Part shown: positions 33,589-45,097 of the stretch, one piece after another
How positions within the stretch are numbered: the first letter of the stretch is position 1
How the letters are laid out: the number at the start of each line of letters is the position of its first letter
Translations under genes and position numbers: made by a program
Source: Malus domestica
Taxonomy: Eukaryota; Streptophyta; Magnoliopsida; Rosales; Rosaceae
NCBI RefSeq assembly: GCF_042453785.1
Contig: NC_091673.1
Span: 15,905,501-15,969,500 of the forward strand
Direction of reading: 5' to 3'
Length of the DNA: 64,000 nucleotides
The notes under the pieces: generated by a model
Databases searched by the model: none
What the model saw: the letters and a program-made list of their open reading frames with translations, nothing else
What the model was told of the DNA's origin: nothing

Positions 33589-35509
33589 GAACGTAATTGA
33601 AACTTGGTTGGATGAGACAGCCTTTCATCTATGTTAAACCGATCACGCTAGCAACATGGGTTGGCACAAAACTGCGTTACATGAGACATTTTTTTTCTTT
33701 CTTTTTTAGCTTAAAACCTTTACTTAAGGCGTCTCTAACATTATAAAATTCAAGTTTCTTACCAAAGTAGGCAAGGGGGACAAGCAGAGAGAAGGGGCTA
33801 GATGGAGATTGGCCCTCGAGTCCAAAGACAGATGAAGAGTTTGATTGCCTGTGTAAAGATTAAGCACCACCTCGAAGGGTTAACATGAAAGCGATCATGT
33901 TAAATTATATTTATTCCATCAACTAGCTATTGGTCTAATATATTTTTTGCTTCCAATATTCAAATAGATTCAGACCAAAAAAAATCCGAATGGATATTTT
34001 TTTCCCACATAATGGTAAAAATAAAGTAGAAAAAGGGCTTTCCCCTTTCTCTATTTCTTCTCACCAAACACTAAATCTACAAACTTCATAGTCACAGGCC
34101 CCTTGCTCTGGCTTGGGGCTTATGGAAACCCCACCTTTATCTTCTCATGGATTGTTGCATATTTTACGCCTTAGTATTTCCGTCAAGTGCCACCTTAGTA
34201 AGATTATTTATGAGTCTTTCTTAATGAGTATTTTAATTTATGTTGGTTTGTTATTGGCTCCTCTTGGGTCTATTTTGTTGGAATCGGTATCTTTGAGATG
34301 GTGTTGTGCACAAACTTTTTATGTTGGTATGAACACTAGTTGGTTCGTTGTTAGTTCCTCATTGGAGTTGACGCTGTTCATTGTCAAAGAGTGTCCATAT
34401 GTTTCTTATATTCAAGATTTTGTGCGCAGAAGTTCTCAGATGCTAATTCGCAAAGTGTTTGACCTTTTCGTTAGGAATGGAGTTTCTTTGGCCTTGAAGT
34501 GCCATCTCAGTCATCTGAGTTTGAGTGTGGATGATTTCAAGACTTGGATGCATTCAGCTGCTTAGTCCCAATCCTATCTCGCTCTCAAATCCACTAGTAC
34601 AACGACAACTAGCTAGTTTGGCCAAGTTGGCATTTTAGGTTGTGTTCAAGTTTTTTTTAATTGAGAATTTCCTGAATGTTATCTCGAATATCCTCTTTGG
34701 TATTTGTACCAATTCTTAATATAATAACAAAACCACTATTGTTTCATCTTAAAATCACTATAATGTTACCGCTATCATTTCGTCTCAAAATCAGAAGAAA
34801 AAAAAAACGATACAAAAACGCAATATTTAGCCCCGTTTGGTATTGTTTTTTTCACCATAAACTGCTTCACTTTAAAGTTAAGCAGTAAAAACATGTTTAG
34901 TAAAAGTAGTATCCTGTTTATTTAAACAATAATGGCTTCCAGACAATAACTTTTAAAAGCAGCATGTAGGTTGCTTTTAAAAACTACTTTAATAAAAAGT
35001 GGACTTGAGCCTTTAATAAATATCTTCAATTGTTGTAATACCTTCATTATTTATTTTTATTTTTAAAATAACATTATTTAGCCTTCCACACATATTTTAT
35101 CCTTTAAAAAATAAAGTGACCACTAAAAGAACTTAAGCTAGGGTTGTAGAGACTGATTGCATAAGCTCAACTCAGATAATGATGAGTGAGGTTTTGACTT
35201 CATTATATAGAGATTACAAGATATGTTTGTTACAATATAAATGTATGGCAAATTACAAGAGAATTCAAATTACAAATATAAATTGATAGAGTCTAAGAAT
35301 AGATAGGACTACGTTGGTTCTCTATCCGGTGAAGAGTCCTTGAGTTATCCAAACTATGACTTTCGCTTGGTGAGTGGGAATCATGTATTCAAACTGCAGG
35401 CGTGTGGATTGCTGACTTATGCAACCATTTGGCTTCAGATTGCTGACTTGGATTACATGTAGGATTAATAGGTTTATCAGTTACGACCTACTATTACAAA
35501 ACTAATAAC
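33589..35509. other. No gene recognised
   Basis: AT-rich. A 150-codon frame at 34113-34565 (+) has hydrophobic stretches but no domain, no splice partners and no promoter that I can see; it may be a relic. The rest has only short frames. Confidence 0.45.
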
Positions 35510-35930
35510 CTTACACCATCAACGCCGTTACAACCATCATTGTTGCCACCACCACAACCACCATCACCATACCATCATTGTCATCACCATCATTACCGCC
35601 ACCACTGCCACCACAACCACCACCACCAACGCTCCCACTGCCTCTAACACCATTGATACCTCTACACACCCCAACCACCACATCCCACTACTAGTGCCAC
35701 CACCATATCGCCACCATAACCACAATCGCCACCACTGCCACTACAACCACAACTGCCACCACCGGCGCTACCACCGCCTCTAGCACCATTGTTACCTCTG
35801 TACCCCAACCACCACATCTCACTATTAACACCATCACCATACCCCCACCATTGCTACTATCACCACCATTACTACCATTGTCCCCATCACTGTTGTCGTC
35901 TTCCCAGCTCCTACTACTATGTCCATTTTA
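35510..35930. repeat. Low-complexity CCA/CAT/ACC trinucleotide region
   Basis: About 420 bp of imperfect caccac, catcac and accatc repeats, with a longer-period repeat: a block containing gccaccacaaccaccacc, acgctcccactgcctctaac and accattgatacctct returns near 35745-35810. It would code Thr/His/Pro-rich peptides, but no gene structure supports translation. Confidence 0.7.
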
Positions 35931-36245
35931 TTATTGTACACAATTATATTACTTTTACACTAAAATTTACCAAAAGCTTTTACACTGCTTTTCTTACCAC
36001 AACAATTTTAAAATACGTTTAATCAAAATCTACTTTATTTTACAGCTTATTATTCTTAAACACATTAAAAGCAAATTTTTAAAAGGCACCGCAATCCCAA
36101 ACTGCCCTTAGTTTCTCCATATGGATTTACAAGTTGACCAGAACTCATTTACATATGCAAAGAAGAAACAAAAGCAAAGATGAGCCCTGAGTCACAGGTA
36201 GGGCAACGTATCAGAATCATGTTCTTATTGGTCGATCCCATATCA

Positions 36246-36411
36246 CCTTATCCAAACCCAAATCCTCACCACCCACCTCATATCCTTACAAACTCCCAAT
36301 CAAAATCTCCATAACCCCATAACACCCACACCCCCCCCCCCCCAAAAAAAAAAAAAATTATACTACCACACAACACAAACCAACCACAACTCTCTCTCTC
36401 TCTCTCTCTCT
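36246..36411 (+). promoter_or_regulatory. PsaD promoter/leader: I-box and (CT)n tract
   Basis: ccttatc at 36246-36252 is a GATAAGG I-box on the other strand, common in light-responsive promoters. A (CT)n run of 21 bp at 36391-36411 lies just before the start codon. No convincing TATA box is present between them; psaD genes in tobacco are known to use TATA-less, pyrimidine-rich initiator promoters. Confidence 0.45.
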
Positions 36412-36430
36412 TTCCTCTCTCTAGTTCCTC

Positions 36431-37069
36431 ATGGCCATGGCAACACAAGCCAGCCTCTTCACCCCAACTCCCTCAGCCCCAAAGACCACTGCTGACCGTA
36501 CAACCACCCCATGGAAGCAATCAGTCTCCTCCTCCTTCATGGCCCCCAAGCCACTCAAGCTCTCCACCGCAAGAACGATGAGGATCAATGCCTCCGCTGA
36601 GGAAAAAACCGTGACCCCCACAAAGGAGGCCCCGGTAGGCTTCACCCCACCCGAGCTGGACCCAACAACACCCTCACCGATCTTCGGTGGCAGCACTGGC
36701 GGGCTGTTGAGGAAAGCGCAGGAGGAAGAGTTTTACGTGATCACATGGGAGTCACCAAAGGAGCAGATATTTGAGATGCCGACTGGCGGAGCTGCCATCA
36801 TGAGGGAGGGTCCTAACTTGCTGAAACTGGCCAGGAAAGAGCAGTGCTTGGCTCTTGGAACTAGGCTTAGGTCCAAGTACAAGATTAAGTACCAGTTTTA
36901 CAGGGTTTTCCCTAACGGGGAGGTCCAATACTTGCACCCCAAGGATGGTGTGTACCCTGAGAAGGTGAACCCTGGGCGCCAAGGGGTTGGCCAGAACTTC
37001 AGGTCGATTGGGAAGAATGTCAGCCCGATTGAGGTCAAGTTCACCGGCAAGCAAGTCTATGACATATGA
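36431..37069 (+). CDS. PSAD: Photosystem I reaction center subunit II, chloroplastic (PsaD)
   Basis: Stromal subunit of photosystem I that docks ferredoxin and helps assemble PsaC and PsaE. Single exon, 212 aa, normal for the intron-less plant gene. Residues 1 to about 55 form a Ser/Thr/Lys-rich chloroplast transit peptide ending near RINAS. The mature part starts with a Pro/Thr-rich arm ([11 protein letters not shown]) and then the conserved core: [60 protein letters not shown], a basic [19 protein letters not shown] segment and the C-terminal [12 protein letters not shown]. The first ATG (tcATGGCC) was chosen; a second Met is at codon 3. No defects seen. Confidence 0.98.
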   Translation: MAMATQASLFTPTPSAPKTTADRTTTPWKQSVSSSFMAPKPLKLSTARTMRINASAEEKTVTPTKEAPVGFTPPELDPTTPSPIFGGSTGGLLRKAQEEEFYVITWESPKEQIFEMPTGGAAIMREGPNLLKLARKEQCLALGTRLRSKYKIKYQFYRVFPNGEVQYLHPKDGVYPEKVNPGRQGVGQNFRSIGKNVSPIEVKFTGKQVYDI

Positions 37070-37885
37070 TGATAATATTGATTTGTGTAATTTGCATTGT
37101 ATTTATAATCATGATGGCAATGTGAGTATAATTTGTGTTTCTTGTAATTTGATTTCATTAAAATGCAACCTCAGAAACATGATTTGGGTTAATATGTTTT
37201 TTCGTTTATATGAGATATTTTTACCATAGATTAGTAGGGAGAGTAGTTGAAGTAAAACGTGTTATATTGAAGGGGGTTCTTCTAATTTTGCCATCCATAT
37301 ATGCAGGTAAGAATTTTGTTTGTTTTATATTTGTACAGTCACTTTGCTTAAATAGTTTATTTACTTTATTAGTTGTTTAGGTTCGTCAACTGAAACTTTG
37401 AAGCTTTTAATTAGGCTGTATTCGCAAATTATGTTTTTTTTTTTTTTTGACAAACGATAAAATAATTTACACTAAATCCATAATTTCTTAGAGGCAATAA
37501 AATCTACGCTAAATTCACCTAAGCTAGCTATAAGGAGAGGAAGCAAATATGGCATGTTGAATTTTAATCAAATATCCTTTGAGAAGCATATAGAATATTC
37601 TCTCTCGACGCAAAATATTTCCAAAATGTTCATAATTCTCTTATATGCCATTCCTTTCGATTGTCCTTTAATATTTGTCTTTCCGAATCACCTTTTTATA
37701 TAGAATTCATCTGAGTAGTCACCCTAAAATAAGTGTGATCTGTAGCCATTTCTGTGTAGCGGCCACTTTAAATTGATCGACTTACCACTAGACTATCTGT
37801 CAAACTGGTAAAGGTCGCAATTTAATTCAATTCATTGAAACCCAATTGTTTGATTCTTGGCTATGGTTTGAATTTCATCCTCTTA
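37070..37885. other. PsaD 3' flank, no gene recognised
   Basis: AT-rich. Likely holds the PsaD 3' UTR (gattaatattgatttgtgt area). A T run lies at 37434-37449. No gene seen. Confidence 0.4.
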
Positions 37886-38001
37886 TGAATTGATCATTTT
37901 ATAAACCAAGAAGGAAAAAGGATGAACTTAGCAGAAGAAGAGCTTAGCAGTCGAGAGAAGGCAAGGAGGAGATGAACGGTTCTTTCTGTATTACTTTTCT
38001 T

Positions 38002-39078
38002 GGTTAAATTGGATTAATAGTTCTTGTGGTGATAGCCTGATAAGGTAATCGGAAGATAATCTCCGTGGTTTAAAAATTCAGATTTAAACCCTCATGGTGA
38101 AGTTCTATTAGAATTTAAGTCCAAAATTAACATTTCTGTTAACCCATAACGTCAATTTTCTAGATTTTATCCTATAACATTTCCGAATAGTTAATTTAGC
38201 CTACAAATTAACTAATAATCCAATTCAGTAAATTAATCATTAATTTGTTGGCTGGTTTTGTTGGATTAACATTTCTTGATTGGTTTTGTTGGTGGTAGAA
38301 ATGATAAAATCTGAACAAGCCAACAAAATCAATCGATGGTTCGGATTAAGTCGTTGAGAATCGCACACCAATCAAGCAAAACAAAACCCAAGAAACATGG
38401 AAAGAGGAGCAGCAGGCAGACCTCATCATCATCCACTGAAGAATTATCTTTGTTTAGGGTCTGATTGTTTTATCTCAAAATGAAAACAACGTAGGGAAGC
38501 TAAATAGAAAGGAGAGAAAGGAACAGGATTTCTTAGGCATATATGAAGAGAACATAGTGAACGATGTTCTATTAAGCACGACATTTTCAGTCGGCTCCAG
38601 AAGAGAGAGAGGCTTTGTACTTCCATGACTTAAGTTGGTAAAACTACAGCTACAATGCGGGCTCGACTCCCTCATAAATCTTTATTTCTCACACTAATTA
38701 TTTAAATTTGCTATTAATTTCTTTTATTTTGGAGTTGAAAATTATTAGTTAATTAACATGTTTATTTTTTACGGAAAAAAAAAACATGTTTATTTTTTAC
38801 GGAAAAAAAAAACATGTTCCCTAACTATAACTATGACTCTATGATTTGGATGCTGGGATGCAGATAAATATCCATTTGGTTTGCTCCAGGCCGAAAGTCT
38901 GGAGGGAATGAGAGAGAGAGATGAGATGCAAAGAAGCAGGCGGGGAGAGGTAGAACCAAAGTGGGAAAAAGACGGGGTGGGGGTGGAAATGTTAACGGAA
39001 ATCTGATTTTTTTTTCACCACGGGGGTTATCTTCTAATAACCCTATCATCACGGGGACCATTAATACAATTTAGCCTA
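38002..39078. mobile_element. Terminal-inverted-repeat element inside the copia LTR
   Basis: Left end ggttaaattggattaatagt...gtggtgatag...gaagataatctccgtggt; right end inverted ggctaaattgtattaatggt...gtgatgatag...gaagataacccccgtggt: about 80-bp inverted repeats. Flanks are acttttctt and acttttttt-like, consistent with a 9-bp duplication of Mutator-like elements. The inside (about 38300-38900) has no gene; a short 31-bp duplication with acatgtttattttttacgga lies at 38757-38815. Confidence 0.6.
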
Positions 39079-39280
39079 CTTTTTTTAATGAGAAAGTTAT
39101 TACAATGAGAGTATTTATACAAGAATCTCAACAATACAACTTGACTAACAAACACTAACGGAGATGAACATTTCTTTCTATATTACTTTTATTAATGAGG
39201 AAGTTATTACAATGTGAGTATTTATACAAGAATCTCAACAGTACAACTTGACTAACAAACTCTAACTAACTATCTAATCT

Positions 39281-39862
39281 TGTTAAACTGTCCCACATCG
39301 GTGGGGTGAAGAAAACCAAAGGGGTTTAAATAGTATTACCCCACTCTAACTAATACCGAGGCCTTTTGTGGTAAAACCCCACACCTGAGGATTGTGCAGG
39401 TGGTTAAGTGGGGACAGTATCGGTGTCGTTAGAGTGGGGCGGGCCCAGCGATCCAAAAATTCCAACATGGTATCAGAGCCCACGGTTGCGGGCCCGTGCA
39501 AGCCAACGAGCTTGTTACCACCCGGAAGGAAACAAGTCTGAGCTCTTAATATAGAGACGACCGCTGAGTTCCAATTGAAAACAAATGGGCCCAACGTCAG
39601 CCGACCTCTGAGTTTCAATCACCGATGTGGATCTCCACGTGTGAACCACTAAATGAGGTTACACGTGAGAGGGAGTGTTAAACTGTCCCACATCGGTGGG
39701 GTGAAGAAAACCAAAGGGGTTTAAATAGTATTACCCCACTCTAACTAATATCGAGGCCTTTTGTGGTAAAACCCCACACCTGAGGATTGTGCAGGTGGTT
39801 AAGTGGGGACAGTATCGGTGTCGTTAGAGTGGGGCGGGCCCAGCGATCCAAAAATTCCAACA
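39281..39862 (+). mobile_element. TRIM retrotransposon, complete and young
   Basis: Two 187-bp LTRs (39281-39467, 39676-39862), tgttaaactg...attccaaca, differing at one base that I can see (taccg/tatcg). A perfect 5-bp duplication aatct flanks it (39276-39280, 39863-39867). The primer site tggtatcagagcc (39468-39480, tRNA-iMet type) follows the left LTR and the purine tract gagagggag (39667-39675) precedes the right, so it reads on the plus strand. The 208-bp interior has no coding function. The LTR start TCCCACATCGG is common in plant TRIMs. Confidence 0.93.
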
Positions 39863-39898
39863 AATCTTTGTACAAGTGGCACAAAATTTATATATCTA

Positions 39899-40937
39899 TC
39901 ATCTCCCCTCAAACTCATGATTGGATGAACCAAGCATGAGATTGGAGAAATGAGTTCGAAACAAGGGAGCACCAAGTTCCTTAGTCAAAATATCTGCAAA
40001 TTGTTTTCTGGAAAACACAAACTGCACATTAAGCTTCTTCTTAGCTATCCTTTCTCTAATAAAATCAACATCAAATTCTATATGTTTGGTATTCTGATGC
40101 TGAAATGGATTAAAAGAGAGAGCAATAGCAGACAAATTGTCACATAAAAGGCACTAGGGTAAGAAAAACAGGACCCTATAGAAAAACTAGTAATTGCTTA
40201 ATCCAATCAAGTTCAACATAAGTAGTATAGTAGACATGACTCTATACTCTGCCTCTGTGGATGACCAAGACAAAGTTCGTTGTTTCTTAGAAGACCAGGA
40301 AATGAGATTGGAGCCTAATAAAACTACCGAACTAGTTGTTGACCTTCTATCATTAGGGTCTCATGCCCAATCAGCATCACTAAAGGCTTTCAAAGATAAA
40401 TTCTCTTTTGAATATGTAATGCCAAAGGACAGAGTGCCTTTTTAAGTATCTCATGATCCTTTCTACAAAAGTGAAATGAGAAACCATAAGATTTTGCATA
40501 AATTGACAAACTTGATGCACAAAGAAAACAATGTCAGCCTTTATGAAAGTAAGAGACAGCAAAGCTCCCACTATACTTCTATAAGCAGCAGAATTAGTAT
40601 AGGGAACATCGTCATCTTTGAGAAGTCTATTATGAGGAAGGCATGGACTATCACAAGACCTGGATTTAAGCATTTTAGTTTTCTGTAACATATCTTGTCA
40701 CAAAAACAAACCATTTGCTATCCTAGAAATCTGAATGCCCAATAAATAATGCAAAGAGCCCAAATTTTTTATATCAAACTCAATAGTAAGAGAGTTAATA
40801 ACCTGTTGAATGGCTGCCACTACACTAGCAATGATAATTACATCATTAACATACAAAAGCATTACTACAACATCAATCCCAACTTGCTTAATAAAGCCTA
40901 GAGAAGGAAGAAAGGTAGTGAATCTGATACCAACCAA
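39899..40937 (-). pseudogene. Copia reverse transcriptase end and RNase H relic
   Basis: Minus-strand pieces: LYVNDVIIIAS at about 40850 is the YVDD motif with the first Asp changed to Asn; then IKNLGSLHYLLGIQI; then YRSIVGALLSLTFIKADI and MRYLKRH (RNase H start); then HIEFDVDFIRERI and FADILTKELG (RNase H end). Stops separate the pieces. Upstream the frame runs straight from a TGGTATCAGA-like sequence into late RT (FLPSLGF), showing a large internal deletion. Confidence 0.8.
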
Positions 40938-41157
40938 GAAGGAGAAAGGATGAACCCAGAAGTAGAAGAGCTTAGCGGTTGAGAGAAAGCAAGGAGAAGA
41001 TAAATAAGGAGAAGATAAATAGTTCTTCTTTATTACTTTTCTTAATGAGAAAGTTATTACAATGTGAGTATTTATACAAGAATCTCAACAGTACAACTTG
41101 ACTAATAAAATCTTTGGAGAAGTGGCACAATCTAAGCAATACAATATATCTATCACA

Positions 41158-41849
41158 TTTGATTCAACCTTTCTTATGTTTAAATTATTTTATCTTCACT
41201 ATACTACTAACAATTAGGGTTGTGCAAAAGTGGAGTTGAGGTGGGTTTGAGTAGCTCAACATGTAACGAAGGAATGGGTGTGGTTAGCCCACCAAAATTT
41301 TAGTGAAGTTGTATCATGTTGGATGTTGGAACCTAATCATATTAAAGAAACTTTCGTATCAAAGGAAAAAGTATAGTGAAAGCCCAAAGTAGGCCAAAAC
41401 GCTATAAAAAAATGGCCATATAAAAGGGTTGAACAAAAAATATCAAAGTTTTTTTGAAGTGCTTTTAAAATTGTTGAAAGTGTTATTGGTGAAATTATTT
41501 TTTAGACCAATCTTTACAAAATACAAGTGAATTTTGGAAAAACACTTGAAATCATTTTAAAAGCGTTTTTGGAAGTGCTTTTAAAATAGTTGAAAACGTT
41601 ATTGGTGAAAATATTTTTGAAACCAATCTTTAGTAAAATGCAAGTGAATTTAAAAAAAGCACTTGAAATCATTTTAAAAGTATTTTTTTAGTCTCTTTAA
41701 AAATACTTCCAAATGAGCACACGTGTGTGCATAGAAAACACAATCAATTTGTTATCACAAATTTTTTAGTGAAACTGATGAATGCATTAAAAGAAAGAGA
41801 AGGAAGTATAGTCTTCAACTATATTTAAAAGTTTGTTAAAAAAAATTAG
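41158..41849. other. No gene; one tandem duplication
   Basis: A block of about 120 bp around gtgcttttaaaat(t/a)gttgaaa...gttattggtgaaa...accaatctt occurs twice (about 41459-41575 and 41576-41690). Otherwise AT-rich with no frame of interest. Confidence 0.5.
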
Positions 41850-42068
41850 TACCCAGATCCTCGCCGGATCCTCTTTGTGAGGATCCCGAGGATTCGTCAA
41901 TCATGTTCGTTCATCATACATCGTGCGACTAGAAATTATTTTAAATATTTGTATTTAAATTAAACACAAATTGTACTTGACAAAAAAATGACCGCCTAAT
42001 GTACGATGAACATACATGATTCACGGATCCTCAAGATTCTCATCAAAAGGATCCGGAGAGGATCCTGT
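41850..42068. mobile_element. MITE with GGATCC-rich inverted repeats, copy 1
   Basis: Ends are inverted copies of about 75 bp: cagatcctcgccggatcctc...tcaatcatgttcgttcatca against caggatcctctccggatcct...gaatcatgtatgttcatcgt. The AT-rich middle is short. No coding sequence. Confidence 0.7.
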
Positions 42069-42169
42069 TGGAAAAAATTATATTTAAAAGTTAGCCTTGG
42101 CTTTCAAGATGTAATGAACAAAAACAAATATAAAATAAAGTGACTTCATTGCATCATTCATAAGCCAGG

Positions 42170-42362
42170 AGGATCATCACCTGATCCTCTTTGTGAGGAT
42201 CTTGGGGATTTTCCAATTATATATGTTCATTGTACATCGTGTGGTCAGAAATTATTGTAAATTTTTTTTTAATTAAATATAAACAATATCTGATAAAAAC
42301 TAACCGCACAACGTACGATAAACGGATGTGATTGGAGGATCCCTGTGATCCTCACTCATTCA
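42170..42362. mobile_element. MITE, copy 2 of the same family
   Basis: Same layout as 41850-42068 (cctgatcctctttgtgagga on the left; ggaggatccctgtgatcctc on the right), more diverged. Two copies within 320 bp. Confidence 0.6.
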
Positions 42363-42382
42363 TAAGGAGAGGAAGCTACTTT

Positions 42383-42625
42383 TGTCACATCCCCACCAGG
42401 GCCCCCATCACATTCCGAGCTTGACTCCGCCGTAGCACGATATTGTCCGCTTTGGGCCCTAACCACGCTTTCATGGTTTTTATTTCTGGAAACTCACATG
42501 AGCAGAACTTCCTAATGGGTCACCCATCCTGGGAATGCTCTGGCCTATTTCTCGCTTAACTTCAGAGTTCTGATAGAATCCGAAGCCAATAAGGTCCCAA
42601 AAGGCCTCGTGATAGGTAGAGATAA

Positions 42626-42669
<44 letters not shown>

Positions 42670-42709
42670 CTTACAGAATCCACTCCCCTGGACGATGTGG
42701 GATGTTACA
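42383..42709 (-). mobile_element. Cassandra-type solo LTR with 5S rRNA-derived sequence
   Basis: Minus strand starts TGTAACATCCCACATCG and ends GGGGATGTGACA. Inside it (about 42470-42570) is 5S-like DNA: ATCAGAACTCTGAAGTTAAGC (box A region) and CCAGGATGGGTGACC (box C region), the hallmark of Cassandra LTRs, which are known to be transcribed by RNA polymerase III. Flanks acttt and actta are a likely 5-bp duplication with one change. No partner LTR or interior is present, so it is a solo LTR. A (TA)n microsatellite at 42629-42668 has grown inside it. Confidence 0.85.
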
Positions 42710-42832
42710 ACTTATATAAACTTATACATATAATAACTTTTTTTTTATTAACATAAAAAAGTATTTGATGTGACAGACCCACATTAATATTATTGTGACA
42801 GTAACATTTTCAAATACATATGTTTTTCTTTA

Positions 42833-43671
42833 TCTATCTATCTATCTTATATATAAAGAGAATGGAAAATGTGAATAGTGATTTGGTGTCACCATACTTC
42901 AACAAAATATTTGGAAAAAAAATACCCTCAAAACAAAAAACTTCAAAGGCATTCCAAAATAATACATCAAATAAGGTAGCGGCATTTTCGTCATTTTAAT
43001 AGTATTTTTTTAATAATTAATTATTTTGTTGTTTTTTTTTAATTGGTACCTCACAATAGGCTAGTAATAATGTAATTCAATTTATCTACTTTTAAACACG
43101 TTCAAAACATCTTAAGAGACATGTAATACCAGTTATAAAAAAGATTATTCGCAAGTGGATAATAATGTGATTAAATTAGTCATCAAATGATTATTTTTTT
43201 TTTTGTAACAAATGAAAGTATCTATACTAAGGGGGGAGGTGGGCTTAACCTCACAATGGGTTAGCAACAATGTGATTCAATCAGTTGTTTATTAAATATT
43301 ATTTTCTATATTTTAAACACATTCAAAACATTTTAAAAGCCATATAATGCAGATTATAAAAAAAAAAATTTTGCACGCAGATAATAATGTGATTAAATTA
43401 GTTGTCAAATAATTTTTTTTTTAACAAACTATATTATCTACACTAAGGGGAGGGGATGGACTTAGCCTCACAATGGGTTAGCAATAATATGATTCAATCA
43501 ATTATTTATTAAATATTATTTTCTCTATTCTTAATGTAAATTCTATAGAGACCGATTTTATTATGTGAATTCAGTTGCTTTAATTAGTTTATGAGGGGTT
43601 TCTTCTAACATGATCTAAGATTATTTATTTACTTAATTCAAATATTTGACTTTTCTTTTATCAATTTACGC

Positions 43672-43705
<34 letters not shown>

Positions 43706-43787
43706 TTAAAACGTGTAAGTCACGCGTAGCACGTTGTGATTTAAAAAATGCATTTTGCACGCGAGTGAGCGCGTGCATGAAGTCTAG
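42833..43787 (+). mobile_element. Non-autonomous Helitron, about 950 bp
   Basis: The 3' end has a perfect 7-bp stem (gcacgcg/cgcgtgc, loop agtgag, 43757-43776), then 7 bases, then CTAG followed by host T at 43788. The 5' end is TC in a tctatctatcttatatataaag stretch preceded by A; the exact start is uncertain by up to 12 bp because of the tatc repeat. Inside, a unit of about 200 bp starting ctcacaatgggttagcaa is repeated two to three times and contains truncated SINE-like sequence. No Rep/helicase. (TA)n at 43672-43697. Confidence 0.75.
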
Positions 43788-45097
43788 TAATAATAGTGGC
43801 CAATCACTATGATCAGAAATTATAATAAAGGCAAGCTTGATGTTGCAAGTCCAATACACACCATTTTAGCCAATACAAACTACCCTTCACGATCTACTAT
43901 TTCCTTTCCCCTACTTGCCGTTGATTCCACCAGTTTGAGTCCCTTTCCTCAATCCATTGTTTTCTCCCTCCTACTCCTTCCCTCATCTACCTCTATTTCG
44001 ATCCCTTCTTCTAGATCCATCGTCTGTTTCTTGCATCCCCTATTTCCCTTTTCCCTTTCCTCATCTTCCTAATTTTGGTCCATCATCTTTCTGCCGCTTA
44101 TGTTTACCGCGTTTTCTTGCAGATTTATGGGAGGGTGTGTAGATCTTTGGCTAGGGTGTTCTCACCCCCACCTTTTTTGATCCTTGTTGGTCTTTCCCAT
44201 TTGTGTTCGCCCTCGTTGGCGATGTTGCTCATGGGATCTCACTTCCTGCGTACATCCTTGGTTTCGTGGTGGCAGTTGTTTTGCTGGTCATGGGAAGATG
44301 ATTTGGTTTGATTCTTCCTTATTTCTGGGGTTCTTGCTGGTGTGATCTCCGGTACTCGTGGAACACGCCAGTTCGTATTGATCGATAAGTGGTTTTCTGA
44401 TGATGGTGGCTACGGTTTCGAACGGTTTGGTTTAGGTTTTTCTGTTGTGTGGCTTTGTCTTTGTTGTTATTTGTGGGCTTTGTTTTATGTTTGTTTGCAG
44501 CCCTCCTTTTCTCTTGTATTTAACTTCTTGTTGGGCTTGTGTTGTACTTACTTTTGTTGGTAATAAATTTACCCTCTGTACCGAAAAAATAAAAAAAACT
44601 ACAAAAAGCCTAATGCAAGCTTACACATAATTTCAATTACTAACACATCAACTCATATTATAAAATTGCCACTACAAACTGTCGATCGAATCACAAACAT
44701 TTTATTTTAAAATTCAAAATAATAATAATAAGCGATATTACTACATTAAAGACGGAAAACTCGAAACTCAATAAATTAGAAAAAAAAAAGAAAAAAAAAC
44801 GGCTCTAATAGTAGAACAACGCAATCCAGCACTTGGATCATTTTTTTATTTTTTGCTTAAAAGAACTATTATTTATTGGTACATTGCATAGATGCACTTT
44901 GGATTTGGGAATATATACGTAAGGATATGCTCATATGCACAACCATACTGATACATAATTGACATATTATGCACATTTTGAGACATAATTGAGATAAATA
45001 TGCACAAAAGCCTATCCCAAGCATAACAGTCTAACACAAATCCAACCAAAGCCAGCAGCAAAAACATCTGGAAAGGTGGATGAGGGAGCCAACTCCG
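43788..45097. other. No gene recognised
   Basis: 43870-44560 is T/G/C-rich with several open frames (for example 44342-44563) of hydrophobic, Cys/Leu-rich composition and no domain. It ends in gtaccgaaaaaataaaaaa, which may be the 3' end of a retroposon. The rest is AT-rich 3' flank of the HAD gene. Confidence 0.4.

Larger units (their letters stand above)
37886..41157 (-). mobile_element. Decayed copia element with two nested insertions
   Basis: Two LTR copies of about 235 bp share accaagaaggagaaaggatga, gcttagcngt(c/t)gagaga, gttattacaatgtgagtatt, atacaagaatctcaacagta and tatatctatca. The right copy is 40926-41157. The left copy (from about 37886 to 39902) is cut by an inverted-repeat element (38002-39078) and by a TRIM (39281-39862). 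A purine tract (GAGGGGAGATG on the minus strand) follows the left copy at about 39903. Inside is only the end of reverse transcriptase plus RNase H (39899-40937), so gag to mid-RT is deleted. Confidence 0.7.

Noticed and set aside
34080..34110. tRNA-like or other RNA gene candidates in AT-rich spacers
   Set aside because: No region with both A and B boxes and a foldable acceptor stem was found outside the SINEs.
34113..34565. 150-codon plus-strand frame
   Set aside because: No recognisable domain, no splice partners, no promoter. Kept only as a remark.
40916..40935. TGGTATCAGA beside the relic copia LTR as a sure primer site
   Set aside because: It overlaps the reading frame of the relic and only ten bases match, so it is mentioned only as possible.
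42470..42570. Functional 5S rRNA gene
   Set aside because: Only part of 5S is present, it is diverged, and it sits inside an LTR with Cassandra ends.
43809..44630. Series of overlapping plus-strand frames of 61-87 codons
   Set aside because: Hydrophobic low-complexity translations of T/C-rich DNA with no domain; possibly the end of a retroposon but not provable.
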